Origin: Pseudomonas putida
GTDB lineage: Bacteria > Pseudomonadota > Gammaproteobacteria > Pseudomonadales > Pseudomonadaceae
DNA length: 64,000 bases
Reading direction: 5' to 3'
Assembly: GCF_001976065.1 (NCBI RefSeq)
Contig: NZ_MNAH01000005.1
Span: forward strand, 1-64,000
Shown piece by piece: positions 1-9,558 of this stretch. Position numbers and translations under genes: made by a program. Below the pieces are notes generated by a model that saw only the letters and a program-made list of their open reading frames with translations, ran no database searches and had not been told where the DNA came from. Position 1 is the stretch's first letter, and every line of letters starts with the position of its first letter.

Positions 1-366
<366 letters not shown>

Positions 367-523
367 CATATAACACCCAAGCAATTTGCGAACTCGAGAG
401 AGACCAGATTGCGGTGTGTGAAGACGAAACGAACCGAAAGTTCGAGATGCTCACAAAACACCAAGCTGTCACATACCCAATTTGCTGAAGCGAGGCCAAC
501 CGGCCACGACTCAGTACCCGAAT

Positions 524-642
524 TTCTTGACGACCATAGAGCGTTGGAACCACCTGATCCCATCCCGAACTCAGAAGTGAAACGATGCATCGCCGATGGT
601 AGTGTGGGGTTTCCCCATGTGAGAGTAGGTCATCGTCAAGAT
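524..642 (+). rRNA. rrf: 5S ribosomal RNA
   Basis: The block beginning CTTGACGACCATAGAGCG and ending GTAGGTCATCGTCAAG is a typical pseudomonad 5S rRNA of about 117-119 bases. The first and last bases (TTGACGA and TCGTCAA) pair to form helix I. It is the last gene of the rRNA operon and is followed at once by a strong terminator. The ends are approximate by two or three bases. Confidence 0.93.
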
Positions 643-650
643 TAAATTCC

Positions 651-690
651 AAAACCCCTATCTGCGCATGCAGATAGGGGTTTTGTTTTT
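651..690 (+). terminator. rRNA operon terminator
   Basis: A perfect inverted repeat of about 11 bp (CCCCTATCTGC ... GCAGATAGGGG) is followed by a T-rich tract. It lies about 10 bases after the 5S gene, so it is the intrinsic terminator of the rRNA operon. Confidence 0.9.
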
Positions 691-790
691 GCCTGTAGGA
701 AAATCTCGATGACTCGCGCACAAATTGGCACAGTTATTTTTGATTCGGGGCACTAGAATAGAGCCAACTTTTTCGGAGTCAGAGCGTTAT

Positions 791-1450
791 ATGCCAGATC
801 CGGTTGACGCCTCAAGGCTGTCAGAATTACCGCTGAACGATTTGGTGGCATGCCACGAGTGCGACTTGCTGATGCGCAAGCCCGAGCTTGACCATGGCGA
901 GAAAGCCCTGTGCCCGCGATGTGGATACGAGCTCTATGCCCATCGATACAACGTTGTTCAGCGTAGTCTCGCCCTGGTGATTGCAGCACTGCTGCTGTAT
1001 ATCCCGGCGAACTTTTTACCCATCATGCAACTCAATCTGCTTGGGCAATCGTCGCAAGACACTGTCTGGAGCGGGGTTGTCGCGCTTTTCGATACAGGCA
1101 TGCAAAGCGTTTCAGTCATTGTGTTCCTGTGCAGCATGGCGATTCCGCTGCTCAAGTTGCTGTGCCAACTGATCGTGTTGCTGAGTATCCGTTTTGACAT
1201 CGGACGCAGCTATGGCTTGCTGCTCTACAGGATTTACCATCATTTGCGGGACTGGGGGATGCTCGAGGTTTACCTCATGGGCGTACTGGTTGCGATCGTC
1301 AAGCTGGCAGATATGGCAGCAATGACCATCGGCCTGGGCCTGGCGTGCTTCATTGGATTGTTGTTGGTTCAGGTCTGGCTGGAGGTCGTGATGTCTCCTC
1401 ACCAGATCTGGCAGGCTTTATCAGGAGAGGATGCCCATGCGGGCGATTGA
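791..1450 (+). CDS. LetA/PqiA-type membrane protein (first half)
   Basis: Inner-membrane protein of the PqiA/LetA family, which works with MCE proteins in lipid transport between the inner and outer membranes. The 219-residue protein has an N-terminal zinc-ribbon-like segment (CHEC ... CPRC) followed by four hydrophobic segments, the usual single PqiA domain. I start it at ATG 791, preceded by a GGAG motif; a TTG at 725 extends the frame but looks unlikely. It overlaps the next gene by 14 bases and the three genes form an operon. E. coli LetA (YebS) carries two such domains in one chain; here they are two genes. Family is clear; the exact substrate is inferred. Confidence 0.85.
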   Translation: MPDPVDASRLSELPLNDLVACHECDLLMRKPELDHGEKALCPRCGYELYAHRYNVVQRSLALVIAALLLYIPANFLPIMQLNLLGQSSQDTVWSGVVALFDTGMQSVSVIVFLCSMAIPLLKLLCQLIVLLSIRFDIGRSYGLLLYRIYHHLRDWGMLEVYLMGVLVAIVKLADMAAMTIGLGLACFIGLLLVQVWLEVVMSPHQIWQALSGEDAHAGD

Positions 1451-2060
1451 TGCTGGCATTCTGATTTGCGCGGAATGCCATGAATTGAACAAGCAGGAAG
1501 CTGATACCGACGAACAGATCTGCACTCGCTGCGGCGCGCTGGTGCATGCCCGCCGTCCGAACAGTGTGGCGCGGACCTGGGCGTTGCTGATCACCGCCGC
1601 CATTCTTTACATACCGGCCAATCTGCTGCCGATCATGACCGTGAGTTCCCTGGGCAAGGGGGATCCGAGCACCATCATGTCCGGGGTGATCGAGTTGGTT
1701 CAGCACGGCATGATTCCTATCGCTGCGGTGGTGTTTATCGCCAGCATCATGGTGCCCACGTTCAAGCTGGTGGGTATCGCACTGTTGCTGTTTTCCGTGC
1801 AGCGCCACCAGCCACTCTCTGCTCGCCAGCGAATATGGATGTACCGCTTTATCGAGTTCATCGGCCGCTGGTCGATGCTCGATATCTTTGTGATCGCCAT
1901 CCTGGTGGCGCTCGTGAATTTTGGACGGCTAGCCACCATCGAGGCCAATCTTGGCGCCATCGCGTTCGCCAGCGTGGTGATTCTGACGATGCTTGCCGCA
2001 GTAACTTTCGATCCCCGACTGATTTGGGATAACACGGAGTCGGACGACGACCATGACTGA
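1437..2060 (+). CDS. LetA/PqiA-type membrane protein (second half)
   Basis: Second single-domain PqiA family protein (207 residues): CAEC ... CTRC zinc-ribbon-like motif near the N-terminus, then four membrane segments. ATG 1437 is chosen over ATG 1431 because AGGAG at 1423-1427 lies 9 bases before it, whereas 1431 is too close. Its stop overlaps the start of the MCE gene by 8 bases, which suggests translational coupling. Together with the upstream gene it would equal one full-length LetA. It probably forms the inner-membrane base that feeds lipids to, or takes them from, the MCE tunnel. Confidence 0.85.
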   Translation: MRAIDAGILICAECHELNKQEADTDEQICTRCGALVHARRPNSVARTWALLITAAILYIPANLLPIMTVSSLGKGDPSTIMSGVIELVQHGMIPIAAVVFIASIMVPTFKLVGIALLLFSVQRHQPLSARQRIWMYRFIEFIGRWSMLDIFVIAILVALVNFGRLATIEANLGAIAFASVVILTMLAAVTFDPRLIWDNTESDDDHD

Positions 2061-4356
2061 TTTGCCTGTAGCGAAAACCCGACCGGCCTCGAACTGGTCC
2101 GCCATCTGGATATTGCCCCTGATCGCCTTGATCATTGGCGGCTGGCTTGGCTGGCGTGCCTACAACGAAACCGGCATCGAGATTCAGGTACGTTTCGAAA
2201 GCGGTGAAGGCATCCAGGCCAACAAGACTGAAGTCGTCTACAAAGGCATGTCGGTCGGCAAGGTGAAGACCCTCAAGCTTGATGATGAAGGCAGCTCCAA
2301 AGGGGTGATCGCGAGCGTCGAGATGAACAAGGACGTAGAGCAATACCTGCGCACCAGCACGCGCTTCTGGCTGGTCAAGCCGAGCGTGACGCTGGCCGGT
2401 ATCACCGGGCTGGAGACGCTGGTCTCGGGCAACTATGTTGCGATCAGTCCGGGAGAGGGTGAGCCTACCCGCAAGTTCAAGGCCCTGGCCGAGGAGCCGC
2501 CGCTATCCGACGCCCAGCCAGGCCTGCACCTGACGATCAAGGCCGATCGCCTGGGCTCGCTGAACCGTGGCAGCCCGGTGTTCTACAAGCAGATCAAGGT
2601 CGGGCAGATCAAGAGCTACGTGCTTTCCGAAGATCAGAGTACGGTTGAACTCAAGGTCTTCATCGAGCCGACCTACGCCAAGCTGGTGCGCAAACATACA
2701 CGCTTCTGGAACGCCAGCGGCATCAGCATCGATGCCAACCTGTCCGGTGTGAAAGTACGCAGTGAGTCCTTGGCCAGTATTGTCGCTGGCGGTATTGCGT
2801 TTGCAACGCCTGAAAACCGCAAGGACAGCCCGCCGACCGATCCGAGCCTGCCGTTCCGTCTGTATGAAGACTTCGACGCCGCTGCCGCCGGGATCAAGGT
2901 CAAGGTCAAGCTGACCGACTTCGAAGGCTTGCAGGCTGGCCGCACGCCGGTGATGTACAAAGGCATTCAGGTCGGCACCCTCAAGGCGCTCAAGGTCGAT
3001 GCCGATTTGTCTGGTGCCAGCGCCGAGTTGACGCTTGACCCGCTCGCCGAGGATTACCTGGTCGATGGCACCCAGTTCTGGGTGGTCAAGCCGTCGATCT
3101 CCCTGGCGGGCATTACCGGTCTTGAAGCATTGGTCAAGGGTAACTACATTGCCGTGCGTCCGGGGGACAAAGGCGCCGCGCCGCAACGCGAGTTTGTCGC
3201 TCGGCCGAAGGCGCCGCCGCTGGATCTGCGTTCACCGGGCCTGCACCTGGTGTTGTTCACCGATAACCTCGGCTCGCTGGAAGTGGGAAGCCCGATTCTC
3301 TACAAGCAGGTCAAGGTGGGCTCGGTACAGAGTTATCAGTTTTCGCGCAAAAAGAAACAGCTGGTGATTGGCGTCCATATCGAGAAGGAATACGAAGATC
3401 TGGTCAACGCCTCGACGCGCTTCTGGAATGCCAGCGGCATCACGCTGACGGGCGGGCTGACCGGCGGGATCCAGGTCAAGAGCGAATCGCTGCAAAGCCT
3501 GATGGCCGGTGGCATCGCCTTTGAAACACCGGAGGCCAATGCGCCATTGCAGAAGCGCATCCCGCGCTTCCGCCTGTTCGCCAACCATGAGCAAGCCAAC
3601 CAGAAAGGCACGGTGATCACGATCAAGGTCGACCGTGCCGATGGCCTGCGCGCCGGCACACCGGTCCGCTTCAAGGGCCTGGATGTCGGCAAGATCGAAG
3701 ACGTTGACCTGAGTGACGATCTGCAGTCGGTCCTGCTGACCGCCCGGATCGATGAAGTCCCGGAGCGCATCGCTCGCGTCGGCAGTCAGTTCTGGGTGGT
3801 CAAGCCGGAGCTCGGGTTGATCAAGACCTCGAACCTGGAAACGCTGGTGACCGGGCAATACATCGAGGTGCAACCGGCAGCGAAGAATCTGGGGCCGCAG
3901 AAAAACTTCGTGGCGCTGGCCAGTCCGCCGGAAGCGGCCAGGCAGGAAACCGGTTTGAGCCTGGTATTGAGCGCCCCTCGCCGTGGTTCGCTGAAGGCTG
4001 GGGTACCGGTGACGTATCGCGAAATCACCGTGGGCAAGGTCACGGGTTACGAGCTGGGCCAGACAGCCGATCGTGTGCTGATCCGCATCCTGATCGAGCC
4101 GAAGTACGCGCCATTGGTGCGCAGCGGCACGCGCTTCTGGAACACCAGCGGTTTTGATTTTGATGTTGGTCTGTTCCGAGGGGCGACGGTGCGCACCGAG
4201 TCGCTGGAAACCATGATCCAGGGCGGTGTGGCCTTCGCTACGCCAGACGGTGAGCGCATGGGCAGCCCGGCACGGCCAGAGCAGACGTTTGCGCTGTTCG
4301 ACAAGTTCGAAGAAGAATGGCTGACCTGGGCGCCGAAGATTCCGCTCGGTAAATAA
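2053..4356 (+). CDS. Multi-MCE-domain intermembrane transport protein (LetB/PqiB family)
   Basis: Periplasm-spanning protein of 767 residues with one N-terminal membrane anchor (about 15-34) and six MCE (MlaD-type) repeats. These start near residues 43, 156, 278, 395, 517 and 633; each carries a recognisable G-x-P-V-x-Y-K-x-x-x-V-G core. E. coli LetB has seven MCE domains and PqiB three, so this is closer to LetB. LetB hexamers form a hydrophobic tunnel for lipids across the periplasm. The co-transcribed LetA-like proteins support that role. Direction of transport and lipid type cannot be read from sequence. Confidence 0.9.
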   Translation: MTDLPVAKTRPASNWSAIWILPLIALIIGGWLGWRAYNETGIEIQVRFESGEGIQANKTEVVYKGMSVGKVKTLKLDDEGSSKGVIASVEMNKDVEQYLRTSTRFWLVKPSVTLAGITGLETLVSGNYVAISPGEGEPTRKFKALAEEPPLSDAQPGLHLTIKADRLGSLNRGSPVFYKQIKVGQIKSYVLSEDQSTVELKVFIEPTYAKLVRKHTRFWNASGISIDANLSGVKVRSESLASIVAGGIAFATPENRKDSPPTDPSLPFRLYEDFDAAAAGIKVKVKLTDFEGLQAGRTPVMYKGIQVGTLKALKVDADLSGASAELTLDPLAEDYLVDGTQFWVVKPSISLAGITGLEALVKGNYIAVRPGDKGAAPQREFVARPKAPPLDLRSPGLHLVLFTDNLGSLEVGSPILYKQVKVGSVQSYQFSRKKKQLVIGVHIEKEYEDLVNASTRFWNASGITLTGGLTGGIQVKSESLQSLMAGGIAFETPEANAPLQKRIPRFRLFANHEQANQKGTVITIKVDRADGLRAGTPVRFKGLDVGKIEDVDLSDDLQSVLLTARIDEVPERIARVGSQFWVVKPELGLIKTSNLETLVTGQYIEVQPAAKNLGPQKNFVALASPPEAARQETGLSLVLSAPRRGSLKAGVPVTYREITVGKVTGYELGQTADRVLIRILIEPKYAPLVRSGTRFWNTSGFDFDVGLFRGATVRTESLETMIQGGVAFATPDGERMGSPARPEQTFALFDKFEEEWLTWAPKIPLGK

Positions 4357-4386
4357 CCCTGAGCTGATCAGGCGTCTGTGATGACG

Positions 4387-4468
4387 CCTTCGCGGGCAAG
4401 CCCGCTCCCACAATGGACCGGTGTACATAAATCCATTGTGGGAGCGGGCTTGCTCCGCGCGGCGTTCC
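4387..4468. repeat. REP inverted pair (GGGCAAGCCC class)
   Basis: Two oppositely oriented copies of a short palindrome (GCGGGCAAGCCCGCTCCCACA and its inverse) with a flanking CCATTGTGGG inverted repeat form one large hairpin between convergent genes. This is the typical intergenic REP doublet of the P. fluorescens group. The right-hand copy is slightly degenerate (GCTTGCTCCGCG). Confidence 0.75.
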
Positions 4469-4502
4469 GACGAAGGGGCCCTAAGAGCACTGAAAGCCCC
4501 AC

Positions 4503-4538
4503 AAAAAAGGCCGCTATCCATTGGATCGCGGCCTTTTT
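4503..4538. terminator. Bidirectional terminator between letB and mksB
   Basis: AAAAAGGCCGC and GCGGCCTTTTT flank a short loop. The structure has a U-tract on both strands, so it can terminate both the letAB operon and the convergent mks operon. Confidence 0.85.
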
Positions 4539-4556
4539 CGTATCTAGCGGGTCAAC

Positions 4557-7397
4557 TCAAACCGCATCCAGCTCCGGCTGATCCGCTTCAACATTCACAG
4601 GCGTCTTCACCGATTCGTGACGGCGGATGTACTTCCAGTCCTCTTCGTCGATATAGATGCCAGCCGGGCCGCTGCCACCTTCCAGGTCGATGGCGACACT
4701 GGCGCAGACCTGCGGTTTCACACTCGCCAGGATAGGCACGAAGCCCAGTTGCAGACTGGTCTCCAGCAGCGCCGCCTGGTTCTTCTCGTCGATATCCGCT
4801 GCCTCGTCGAGGTAGTACGGCAAGCGCACACGCCCGGCCAGGTCGCGGTCCATCAAGTGCAGCAACAAATACATGTTGGTCAGCGCCTTGATGGTCATGG
4901 TGGTGCCGTTCGAGGCCGCGCCGTCGATGTCGGTGTGGATAACCGGTTGACCGTTGACCTTGGTGATCTCGAACGCCAGTTCGAACAAGTCCTTGAGGCC
5001 GAGCTGGTTGTGGTTTGCCGCCACCAGCCGCGCCAGGTATTCCTTGGCCTCTTCGTTCTTGTTGTCCTGCTCGGCGCTCTGGCTGAGGTCGAAGACCGAC
5101 AGGGTCTCGCCCTCTTCGTACTGGCCGGCGCTGTGGATGATCTGATCGATGTGCTTGAGTGCTTCCTTGTTCGGCGCCAGCACGATACGGAAGCTTTGCA
5201 GGTTGGACACCTGGCGCTTGTTGATCTCGCGGTTGAACAGCGCCAGCTGGTGCTCGAGGCTGTCGTAGTCGCTGCGGATGTTGCGCAGGGTCCGGGCGAT
5301 GTCGGTCACCGCCGCACGACGGGCCTTGCCCAGGGTCAGGGCTTCGTCGGTACGGTGCGCATAAGCGTTGATCAGCAGTGACAGACGACGCTCCATATCG
5401 TCTTCGCTGTCGAACTTGGCGACGCCCTTGAGACGCACCTGGGCGTACAGCGCCTCGATTTGGCCATCGGCGCGCAGCAGGCCCTGCCAGCTGTCCTGAT
5501 AGTCGTTGAACAGCGGCAGGAGGTTATCCATCGAATCGTCGACCGGATCCATGAACGGCGTGCCGAATGGCAGATCCGCCGGCAACAACTGACGGCGGCG
5601 CAGAGCGTCGTCGAGGGTGCGTTGCTTGGCTTCCATGTCACCGATCTGGCGGCCGACCAATTGCAGCTTCGCCGACAGTTGCTGGACACGTTCGGTGAAG
5701 GCATCGCTGGAGCGCTTCAATTCGTCTTGTGCGGCTTCCATCTGCGCCAGCTGTTCGAGCTTGTCGCCTTCCTCGGCGGTCAGGGTTTGCGCGCGACGGA
5801 AATCTTCCAGGGCTTTCTGCGCATCCAGCACTTGCTGGTACAGCGCTTCGGTCTGGGTCTTGCTCGCCGCGCGGTCGGCGGCCACGGCTTGCTGGGTTTT
5901 CAGTTGCTTGAGTTCTTTGTCCAGGCGCTCTTTCTGGTCGCGCAGCGCGGCGCGGTCAGCCAGGGCCTGCAACGCCGGTGGTTCGATGTGCGAGATGTCG
6001 ATGGAAAGGCCCGGCACTTCGAAGCGTTCGCCTTTGAAGCCGTCGAGGATCAGCTCCACGGACTTCACCCAGTCGCCGTTCTCGTCGAGGGTGATGCCGT
6101 GTTCGCCCAATGGCAGGCTGAATAGCGCACTGTTGAACAAGCGCATCAGGCGTTCGACGTCCTGTTGCGAGAACTCTTCACGCAGGCGGGCGTAGCTGTT
6201 GTTGTCGGCGTGATCGAGTTGCTGCTTGACCGACTTCAGGCGTTTTTCCAGATCGCGCAGACGCTCTTCGAGGTCTTCGGCGCTGAACTGTCGGGACTGT
6301 GCCAGCGCACCGGCCAGTTCGTCGTGGGCGTCCTTGGCGGCCAGCAGTTGTTGCTCCAGCACCTTGACGTCATCGATCAGCGCGAAGCGATGCTTGAGCA
6401 TCGACAGCTCGCCGAGCCAGCGTTGGATGCCGGTGATTTCCCGCTCCAGACGCATCAGTTCCTGGGTGCCGCCACGTTGATCGTTCTGCAGGGCGTCCTG
6501 CTCGTTGCGGTAGTGCTCGGCCTGAATGGTCAGCTCTTCCTTGCGCGCACTGGCGTAGTCCGACCAGGTGCCCAGCAAGGAGTCGAGCAACGGTGAGATC
6601 CGGTGCAGCTTGCCGCGCAGGATGTCGCGCTGTTTCACGCCGTTGGCCAGGGCTTCGACCAATGGGCCGGCGGCCACCAGCGAGTTGTAGTCCTGTTCCA
6701 TGCGTCGTACATCACGGAAGGCTTCTTCGCACGCGGCGATATAATCGACGCTACCGGAGCGCAAGCTGTGCTCGAAGGCATCGAGGAACAGTTGCTTGAG
6801 CTTGGCCGCGGTGATTTCACGCATGTGCAGCAGGTTGATGAACAGGGCGCGGAAGGTCTTCAGGCTCTGTTCGCTGGTGGAGCGCAGCGGGATCAGCGTG
6901 AGGTCTAGCGGGATCGAGGTGTGGCCACCGACCAGCAGGCGCCGCAGTTCATCGGGCTTGAGTTCGTAGGCTTTCAGGCCTTCGCGCTCAAGGTTGCTGA
7001 ACAGTTCTTTCTGGCGCAGGCAGGTGTCGTTTTTCTGGTAGTGCGCCAGGTCCAGTTGGCCGGCATAGGCGAAGAACTGGTGACCGAAGCCGCCACCCGG
7101 GCCGCGCCCGACCACGCCGATCACGTGAGGACCGTGGGGCAGGTTCACCTCTACCAGGATGTAGCTGGTGTCGGAGGCGAAGTAAAAGCGCCGGGACTGC
7201 TCCAGGCTGTACTTGCCGAAGCTCATGTCCGACATGCGCGCCAGGATCGGGAACTGCAACGCGTTGATCGAAGCGGATTTACCGAGGTTGTTCGCGCCGT
7301 AGACTGACAGTGGCTCTTCCAGCGGAAACAGGCCGAGGCTGTAGCCGGCGGTGTTCAAAAGGGCAAAGCGGCGGATGCCGTAGCGTTCCTTGCTCAT
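4557..7397 (-). CDS. mksB: MksB, SMC-like ATPase of the MksBEF condensin
   Basis: ATPase subunit of the MukB-like MksBEF condensin, which organises chromosomal DNA by loop extrusion. The 946-residue protein has an N-terminal Walker A variant (GANNLGKSASINALQ, about 34-48), long coiled-coil arms in the middle and a C-terminal region with SNGTT and a Walker B-like YYLDEAADID. It is shorter than MukB (about 1,480 residues), as usual for MksB. It is the last gene of the operon and overlaps mksE by 4 bases. P. aeruginosa has the same order next to rimI. No mksG (JetD-like nuclease) follows: the next gene is convergent letB. Confidence 0.88.
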   Translation of the reverse strand: MSKERYGIRRFALLNTAGYSLGLFPLEEPLSVYGANNLGKSASINALQFPILARMSDMSFGKYSLEQSRRFYFASDTSYILVEVNLPHGPHVIGVVGRGPGGGFGHQFFAYAGQLDLAHYQKNDTCLRQKELFSNLEREGLKAYELKPDELRRLLVGGHTSIPLDLTLIPLRSTSEQSLKTFRALFINLLHMREITAAKLKQLFLDAFEHSLRSGSVDYIAACEEAFRDVRRMEQDYNSLVAAGPLVEALANGVKQRDILRGKLHRISPLLDSLLGTWSDYASARKEELTIQAEHYRNEQDALQNDQRGGTQELMRLEREITGIQRWLGELSMLKHRFALIDDVKVLEQQLLAAKDAHDELAGALAQSRQFSAEDLEERLRDLEKRLKSVKQQLDHADNNSYARLREEFSQQDVERLMRLFNSALFSLPLGEHGITLDENGDWVKSVELILDGFKGERFEVPGLSIDISHIEPPALQALADRAALRDQKERLDKELKQLKTQQAVAADRAASKTQTEALYQQVLDAQKALEDFRRAQTLTAEEGDKLEQLAQMEAAQDELKRSSDAFTERVQQLSAKLQLVGRQIGDMEAKQRTLDDALRRRQLLPADLPFGTPFMDPVDDSMDNLLPLFNDYQDSWQGLLRADGQIEALYAQVRLKGVAKFDSEDDMERRLSLLINAYAHRTDEALTLGKARRAAVTDIARTLRNIRSDYDSLEHQLALFNREINKRQVSNLQSFRIVLAPNKEALKHIDQIIHSAGQYEEGETLSVFDLSQSAEQDNKNEEAKEYLARLVAANHNQLGLKDLFELAFEITKVNGQPVIHTDIDGAASNGTTMTIKALTNMYLLLHLMDRDLAGRVRLPYYLDEAADIDEKNQAALLETSLQLGFVPILASVKPQVCASVAIDLEGGSGPAGIYIDEEDWKYIRRHESVKTPVNVEADQPELDAV

Positions 7398-8095
7398 GCG
7401 TCGAGCTCCTGTTCTTCGGCAATGGCGCGGGCCAGGGCGTCTTCTTCGCTTTCGTCTACAAATTCGGCGAGGTCAAGCGGGTCGTCGGTCTGCAGCAGTT
7501 TTTCGTCGCTGTCTTCGTCGATCAGCACCGGGACCGGCAGCGGCAATACACTGTGCAGGCTGGCCGCCAGGTCACGGTCCTGCTGCACCGACAGGCACAC
7601 ATCGAGGAAGCGGTGCATCGGCGGCAGGAAGCGGTATACGCCGTTTTCTTCGCCGGCGAAGCCGAGCTGGGTCATGCGCCGCATGATCTTTTCTTCCAGC
7701 TCGTCCTGGGTCTGCACTTCGGCCTGGATGAACAGGTCGCGGTACTTTTCCAACAGCGATGGCAGTTCATCGCGTCCGAGGCTGCCACCGTCGAGCACGG
7801 CGATCGGATCGCGGCCCTGGTCAGCCAGGTGCTCGACGAGGATGAAGGTGAACAGCGCCAGGCGCTGGGCGGTCTTGTTCACCGCCGCGGCGGCCCCGTC
7901 CGGCACGAAGTAGTAGAAACCACGGGTGTCGCAAACCAGTTCAAAGCCCAGGGCCTTGAACAGCGTGCGGTACTGGTCCTGGAAGTTCGACAACTGTGCG
8001 TACAGCTCCGGATCGCGGCGGCTGACGTGGTAGCCCTTGAACAGCTCGCGAAAGATCGGTGCCAGCTGGGACAGTTCGGAAAGATCAAGATGCAT
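7394..8095 (-). CDS. mksE: MksE, condensin accessory subunit
   Basis: Predicted MksE of 233 residues, the winged-helix (kite-type) partner that binds the kleisin MksF in the MksBEF complex. I use ATG 8095 (MHLDLSELSQLAPIFREL); the longer open frame upstream has unlike composition and overlaps mksF coding sequence. The C-terminus is very acidic (EFVDESEEDALARAIAEEQE). The gene overlaps mksF by 11 bases and mksB by 4, so the three subunits are translationally coupled. The identity rests on position and length more than on a diagnostic motif. Confidence 0.82.
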   Translation of the reverse strand: MHLDLSELSQLAPIFRELFKGYHVSRRDPELYAQLSNFQDQYRTLFKALGFELVCDTRGFYYFVPDGAAAAVNKTAQRLALFTFILVEHLADQGRDPIAVLDGGSLGRDELPSLLEKYRDLFIQAEVQTQDELEEKIMRRMTQLGFAGEENGVYRFLPPMHRFLDVCLSVQQDRDLAASLHSVLPLPVPVLIDEDSDEKLLQTDDPLDLAEFVDESEEDALARAIAEEQELDA

Positions 8096-9362
8096 AAGGG
8101 GTGCTCGCAGAATTCTCGACGGCGTCATCACCGATCGAGAGCAGGGCGAAGGAGCGCAGGCTGACCTGATGCTCATGTGTGTGGTAATCGCGTCGTTCCA
8201 GGCGCTCGCGCTTGAAGCGTTTTTCCCGGGACAGGCGCGAGAACCAGTACAGCAATTCGTCGGTGGCACCGTCCGGCTCCTGCTCCAGCAGCCAGGTCAT
8301 CAGGTCCGGCATCGGCAGGGCGTCTTCGCAGCGTTCGAGCATTTCGCGAACCGTGCGGGGCGCGCGCGGCGCTTCGCCCTTCTGAGTCTTGTGGGCCTTG
8401 GGGAAGCGCGCCGGTTTCGGTTCGAAGCGGGCCAGGGCATAGACGTAGGCCTCGACCTGACTGGCGCTGCCGAGGAAGGTGCTCTGCGGCCGCGTGAACA
8501 AAGGCATCGCCGCCTGGGGTACGGCATCGATGCCTTTGCGACGGATGGCCGCCAACGCCAGTGCCGCGCCACGGGTGACGGCGTTGTGGCGACGGGCTTC
8601 TTCGCGCAGCGGCAACAGCAGTTCGCGCGCGTGACGCAGGGTCAACTGCGCGCTGGTCTGCATTTCGAGGATGCGCGCGTGGGTGCGCAGCAGCATGTCG
8701 TCGTCGACCAGATGGCCGAGGCGTTGCTGCTCGGAGAGCATCTTCAACAGTACCGTTTCGACCTTGCGCACGCCTTGCTCGAAGGCGCCGTCGGCGTTCA
8801 CCAGATCGATCATCGGCTCGACGTATTCGTCCCAGGTCGCCAGCACCTCGGCGTAACGCTGGCGCAAGGGAATCTGTCGGTCGCTGGTTTTCGCCCTTTC
8901 GGCGACGGCCACCAGTGCCTGTTCGTCGTTATCGAGTTTTTTCAGTACATCGCGAACCCGCATGTCGAGCAGGCGTAGCTGGCGGGCCAGGTCGTTGCCG
9001 TCGCGGATGTCGAAGGCGTCCTGGATATAGCCTGCCAGGCGCTCGAGATGGCGCAGGTAGGCTTCGATTTCCAGGCACAGGCCCAAACGGTGTTCACGGC
9101 GCAGGTAGGCGAGGAAGTCGTGAATTTGCGCGTTGAGCTCGAATCGGTTCGGGCTTTTCGCCACAGGAACCAGGATATCGAGGCGAATCCACACATCCAG
9201 CAGGCTGGTGATGTCCTGCGGCGTACTGTCGAGTTGCTGGGCGGCCAGTTGCGTGCGCAATTCGTTGAGGCTCAGTGTGCCTTGGTCGAAATGCTCACAC
9301 AGAGGCTCCAGAAGTGCCCAGTGTTCAGCGAGGGCGCGCAAGACGCGCTTGGGTTCGATCAT
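8085..9362 (-). CDS. mksF: MksF, kleisin subunit of MksBEF
   Basis: First gene of the mks operon; a largely helical protein of about 425 residues that would bridge the MksB heads as the kleisin (MukF-like) subunit. ATG 9362 (MIEPKRVLRALAEHW) is preferred. An in-frame GTG at 9428 would add 22 residues, but a TACAAT -10-like hexamer lies between the two on the minus strand and neither start has a clear Shine-Dalgarno sequence. Family assignment is from gene order mksF-mksE-mksB beside holD/rimI, as in P. aeruginosa. Confidence 0.82.
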   Translation of the reverse strand: MIEPKRVLRALAEHWALLEPLCEHFDQGTLSLNELRTQLAAQQLDSTPQDITSLLDVWIRLDILVPVAKSPNRFELNAQIHDFLAYLRREHRLGLCLEIEAYLRHLERLAGYIQDAFDIRDGNDLARQLRLLDMRVRDVLKKLDNDEQALVAVAERAKTSDRQIPLRQRYAEVLATWDEYVEPMIDLVNADGAFEQGVRKVETVLLKMLSEQQRLGHLVDDDMLLRTHARILEMQTSAQLTLRHARELLLPLREEARRHNAVTRGAALALAAIRRKGIDAVPQAAMPLFTRPQSTFLGSASQVEAYVYALARFEPKPARFPKAHKTQKGEAPRAPRTVREMLERCEDALPMPDLMTWLLEQEPDGATDELLYWFSRLSREKRFKRERLERRDYHTHEHQVSLRSFALLSIGDDAVENSASTPYAS

Positions 9363-9537
9363 CGGAATGGCCAGCTGGTTGGCGATTAAAAGCGGCGATT
9401 GTACTGCATCGAGGGCGTATCGAATCACTTGCGGGACGGGCTGTTACCTTTTTTCATAGGTGGAAACACTATCGGTGAAGTCAATTGATCAAAGCGGGCG
9501 ATCTTCAGCGAAGGGCGGTAGAATCGGCGCACTTTAG

Positions 9538-9546
9538 TTATCCACA
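9538..9546 (+). promoter_or_regulatory. Consensus DnaA box upstream of holD
   Basis: TTATCCACA, a perfect DnaA-box consensus, lies 13 bases before the putative TTG start of the next gene and after a TAGAAT -10-like hexamer (9519-9524). A single box can occur by chance; its position before a replication gene is what makes it notable. Confidence 0.4.
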
Positions 9547-9558
9547 AGTGGCCGACCT

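Noticed and set aside
3232..4521. A 429-codon minus-strand frame opposite letB.
   Set aside because: Shadow of the repeated MCE coding sequence.
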